From Acidobacteriota bacterium (lineage in GTDB: Bacteria; Acidobacteriota; Polarisedimenticolia; J045): a DNA stretch of 7,296 nt. Shown in pieces: positions 4,678-7,296 of the stretch; the stretch's first letter is position 1; each line of letters begins with the position of its first letter. The position numbers and the translations under genes are program-made. Location: contig JAMOQA010000503.1 of the NCBI GenBank assembly GCA_027064265.1, positions 1-7,296 on the forward strand, given 5' to 3'. The notes beneath the pieces are model-generated. The model did not search any database. It had not been told where the DNA came from and was given only the letters and a program-made list of their open reading frames with translations.

Positions 4678-7164
4678 GTGCGTCCCGGACCCGCGCCCCG
4701 GCGACGGGCCACCCCCGGCGCCCGGGGGCGGGGCAGGATGCTCTGCTCGCTCCTGCTGCTCCTGGTCGCGGGACTCTTCGCCGCCCGGGCCGGCGGAAAG
4801 GGGAGCCTTCCCGCCGCGGGGGGACGCCTGTCCGGCATCGACCTGCTCCTCGCCGACGAGAGCCTCTACGAGGACGGGACGTGGGTCTTCCGCGGAAACG
4901 TGGAGATCCACGCGGGGCCGGTGCGGATCCTCGCCGACGAGGTGCGGGGACGGGAGGAGGAGAAGGGGAAGGGGATCGTCGAGGCGACCGGGAACGTCGT
5001 GCTGACGATCCCGGGCGCGGTCCTTTCCGGTTCCCGGCTGACCTGGCGGGTGGACACCGCGACCGGGCGGATCGAGGACGTCGTCGGCTACCTGGAGAAG
5101 GCGGGAGCCATCCTCCGGGCGAAGGTGGTCGAGAAGATCGACGACGAGCGCCTGCGCGTCGAGGACGCGGTCTTCACGACCTGCACGCAACCGGTTCCGT
5201 ACTGGTCGTTCCGCATCCACCGGGGGACGTTCCACCTGGGGGAATACGCCTACCTGCACTCGGTCGCCTTCAAGGCGGGGCGGGTGCCGGTCTTCTGGAG
5301 CCCGTACCTTGTCTGGCCGATCAAGACCGACCGGGCGTCCGGCCTGCTCTTCCCGGAGTTTCACAGCTCGGACAAGCTGGGAGAGTCCCTCTCGATCCCG
5401 TTCTACTGGGCCTTCGCGGACAACGCTGACGTCACCTTCACCCTCGATACCCATTCGCGGGTCGGGCTCGCCCTCGGGGCGGAACTGCGGTGGCTGCCCA
5501 CCTGGAAGGGCCGCGCACGCGGGCGTGGGTACTGGATCGACGACCGGGTGCGGCACCGCACCCGGTACAGCTTCGAGTGGAAGCAGCGACAGAAGCTGCC
5601 CTGGGACGTCGACCTCCGGGCCGACGTCCAGGTGATCTCCGACTTCGACTACGTCACCGACTACGAGACCGACCTGGTAAGGGCCGCGCTGCCCCGGACC
5701 CTCTCGACGATCGACCTGACCCGGCACTGGTCCTGGTATTCCCTCTCCCTGCGGATGCGGCGCCACAAGCAGTACTTCGTCGGGGGGATCGGCCTGGTGA
5801 AGTTCCTGACCGGGCAGGTGGTCAACGACATCCTTCCCGAGCTGGAGTGGCGCGCGCGGAACCACCGCCTGGGCCGCTCGCCGTTCTTCCTCTCCTTCGA
5901 GGGATCGGTCGTCCGCTTCCGGAAGAAGATCCTGGTCCCGCCGGAGGGCCGCTTCGGGGTCGGCAGCGAGGACGACCTGGTCACCGACCGGGACGACGCC
6001 TGGACCCGTCTCGACTTCGCCCCGCGCCTGACGGTCCCGTTGCTGAAGTCACCGTGGGCCGACCTCTCCCTGCGCGCCGGCTGGCGCGGCACCTGGTACT
6101 CCGCGCGCCGGGACCGCGCGGACCCGGAGGCGATCGCGTCCCGGGGCCTCACACGGGTGCTGTGGGACGCCGGCCTCGCGTTCAGCGGGCCCCGCTTCCA
6201 GCGGATCTTCGAGACACCGGGCTGGGAGTACACGCCGCGGCTCAAGCACGTGATCGAGCCGTTCCTCGTCTACTCGTGGCGGCCGGAGGCGGGGATCGAG
6301 CGGGGCGAGATCCCGGTGGTCGACGAGGTGGACACGGTCCCGGGCCGGCTCTCCGACCTGACCTACGGGATCCGCCAGCGCCTCTACGCGCTCCGGCCGC
6401 CCCGGTCCGGGCGCATCGTCGGGATCGCCTCGGTCCGGGAGACCAGCTTCGACGAGATCGAGAAGGAGGAGGAACGGGACCGGAAGCGGCGGGAGGGGAA
6501 GGCGCGGGAACCCGGCCTCGAGGAGGAGATCGAGGTGGACAGCCGCCTCGGGCCGGTGGAGATCGCGAGCCTGGAGATCTACCAGAGCTACTCGTTCGTC
6601 CGGGACCTGAACCGCGTCTGGGCGGTGCTGATCGATCCGCTGACCGGGGAGGTGGAGAAGGACCCGCGCACCGGCCGCCCGCGGACCGTGCTGGCGGGCA
6701 CCCGCTCGGTCTCGCCGGTGACGGTGCGGCTCCGCTTCAACCCGGACGAGGAACACGTGGTCACCGCGAGCTACGTGTTCGACCCGGCGAACTCCGTGTT
6801 GACGGAGACCTCGATTTCGGCCCTCTTCCGCCTCGCCCGGGGCGGCTACTTCAATGGCTCGTGGTACCGGCGGCAGCCGGCGAACCCGGCGTTTTCGGAC
6901 CCGACCAGCTTCCTGCGGGCCCGCTTCGGCATGATCGCCCCCTCGCGCCGGTTCGGGCTCGAGGTCGACTGGGACTACGACCTCGAGGCGGGCAGCCTGG
7001 ATCACCAGGGGTACCGGATCCGCTACGCCACCCAGTGCTGCACCTTCCGCCTCGGCTACGACCGCCGGGACTTCGTCGACAACTCGCGGCGGGAGTTCAT
7101 GCTGACCGTCGACCTCGCCGGGATCGGCCGCCTCCTCGACCTGCGCCAGTCCCAGCACCGCTGA
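4678..7164 (+). CDS. lptD: LPS-assembly protein LptD (outer-membrane LPS translocon)
   Basis: An 828-residue outer-membrane beta-barrel that inserts LPS into the outer leaflet with LptE. From the GTG, residues 1-20 are Arg-rich, about 21-38 are a hydrophobic signal core (LLLLLVAGLF) and ARA then GG looks like a signal peptidase I site. Starting at the ATG at 4738 would give 808 residues and leave no positive n-region, so the GTG is preferred, but this is open. An LptA/OstA-like domain follows (about 50-165: YEDGTWVFRGNVEIHAG, GIVEATGNVVL). TTCTQPVPYWSFR holds Cys169, and PYLVWPIKTDRASGLLFPEF begins the barrel. Cys787-Cys788 in YATQCCTFRLGYDRR match the paired cysteines of E. coli LptD. The mature protein has only these three cysteines, so the E. 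coli Cys31 equivalent is missing. Residues 590-622 are a very charged insertion. It lies 11 bases after ammB. Confidence 0.93.
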   Translation: MRPGPAPRRRATPGARGRGRMLCSLLLLLVAGLFAARAGGKGSLPAAGGRLSGIDLLLADESLYEDGTWVFRGNVEIHAGPVRILADEVRGREEEKGKGIVEATGNVVLTIPGAVLSGSRLTWRVDTATGRIEDVVGYLEKAGAILRAKVVEKIDDERLRVEDAVFTTCTQPVPYWSFRIHRGTFHLGEYAYLHSVAFKAGRVPVFWSPYLVWPIKTDRASGLLFPEFHSSDKLGESLSIPFYWAFADNADVTFTLDTHSRVGLALGAELRWLPTWKGRARGRGYWIDDRVRHRTRYSFEWKQRQKLPWDVDLRADVQVISDFDYVTDYETDLVRAALPRTLSTIDLTRHWSWYSLSLRMRRHKQYFVGGIGLVKFLTGQVVNDILPELEWRARNHRLGRSPFFLSFEGSVVRFRKKILVPPEGRFGVGSEDDLVTDRDDAWTRLDFAPRLTVPLLKSPWADLSLRAGWRGTWYSARRDRADPEAIASRGLTRVLWDAGLAFSGPRFQRIFETPGWEYTPRLKHVIEPFLVYSWRPEAGIERGEIPVVDEVDTVPGRLSDLTYGIRQRLYALRPPRSGRIVGIASVRETSFDEIEKEEERDRKRREGKAREPGLEEEIEVDSRLGPVEIASLEIYQSYSFVRDLNRVWAVLIDPLTGEVEKDPRTGRPRTVLAGTRSVSPVTVRLRFNPDEEHVVTASYVFDPANSVLTETSISALFRLARGGYFNGSWYRRQPANPAFSDPTSFLRARFGMIAPSRRFGLEVDWDYDLEAGSLDHQGYRIRYATQCCTFRLGYDRRDFVDNSRREFMLTVDLAGIGRLLDLRQSQHR

Positions 7165-7169
7165 GACGG

Positions 7170-7191
7170 ATGGAGTATCCTCCCGCTCCAT
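7170..7191 (+). promoter_or_regulatory. Inverted repeat and candidate -10 at the start of the downstream gene
   Basis: ATGGAG (7170-7175) and CTCCAT (7186-7191) can pair around a 10-base loop; the right arm includes the first two bases of the start codon at 7190. TATCCT (7176-7181) lies within the loop and would, as a -10, start transcription at about the ATG, giving a leaderless mRNA. No -35 is visible. Both readings are tentative. Confidence 0.25.
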
Positions 7192-7296
7192 GGATCGCCC
7201 GGGAGAAGAACGGCTCGACGTGCGTCCCCTCGTGCTGGGTTCGGGGGGGCTGATCGGCAGCGCCGTCGCGGCGCTGCTCGAGGAACGGTATCCCCA
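7190..7296 (+). CDS. N-terminus of a Rossmann-fold NAD(P)-dependent epimerase/dehydratase or SDR (partial)
   Basis: Thirty-five codons are open to the window edge with no stop. The translation begins MDRPGEERLDVRP and continues VLGSGGLIGSAVAALLEE. The strand followed by G-S-G-G-L-I-G and a helix is the dinucleotide-binding fold of the extended SDR family (NAD-dependent epimerase/dehydratase). These often act on nucleotide sugars, which would suit a gene after lptD, but the catalytic Tyr-Lys region lies outside the window. The ATG at 7190 has no well-spaced Shine-Dalgarno; a GTG at 7220 in the same frame is an alternative just before the glycine motif. A run of seven G (7243-7249) lies within the glycine-loop codons. 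Confidence 0.6.
   Translation, partial: MDRPGEERLDVRPLVLGSGGLIGSAVAALLEERYP

Noticed and set aside
4642..7191. Large minus-strand and out-of-frame plus-strand open frames over lptD
   Set aside because: All are shadows of the lptD reading frame in high-GC DNA, with no recognisable motif.

Overview
This is a high-GC stretch (by eye about 70 % or more) of a chromosome from a Gram-negative bacterium. The Gram-negative call rests on a complete lptD gene for the outer-membrane LPS transporter. A DUF4388 protein, a stand-alone nitrilase-type gene next to nadE, and a lone AmmB/MEMO gene would fit an Acidobacteriota-, Myxococcota- or Gemmatimonadota-like lineage, but that placement is an inference and weakly supported. 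Strong AGGAGG-type ribosome binding sites and GTG starts are common here.

Layout, left to right. (1) 16-549 (+) is a DUF4388 regulatory-type protein; its frame is open to the left edge. (2) 564-1280 (-) is a NYN/PIN-like nuclease with a long Pro/Ala then Arg/Lys-rich tail, convergent with gene 1 across only 14 bases. (3) 1344-1811 (+) is a DUF488 protein, divergent from gene 2 across 63 bases. (4) 1812-2052 is a 241-base convergent gap filled with GC-rich palindromes built from repeated modules (REP/BIME-like). (5) 2053-2886 (-) is nadE, and 2883-3740 (-) is a nitrilase-fold amidohydrolase whose stop overlaps the nadE start as GTGA. Together they look like a two-gene version of glutamine-dependent NAD+ synthetase. 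(6) 3741-3856 is a divergent spacer with a nine-G tract. (7) 3857-4666 (+) is an AmmB/MEMO1-family protein without its usual AMMECR1 and radical-SAM partners. (8) 4678-7164 (+) is lptD, starting 11 bases after ammB and probably in the same operon. (9) 7190-7296 (+) is the start of a Rossmann-fold nucleotide-sugar epimerase/SDR-type gene that runs off the window.

How the genes work together: nitrilase and NadE plausibly couple glutamine hydrolysis to the last step of NAD+ synthesis. LptD is envelope biogenesis, and the epimerase-like gene after it could belong to sugar or LPS metabolism (inference). The DUF4388, NYN and DUF488 genes have no visible link to these pathways. I see no tRNA, rRNA, CRISPR array, transposase or phage gene. 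The strongest unexplained structure is the palindrome array at 1812-2052, where two hairpins differ by compensatory changes in both arms.
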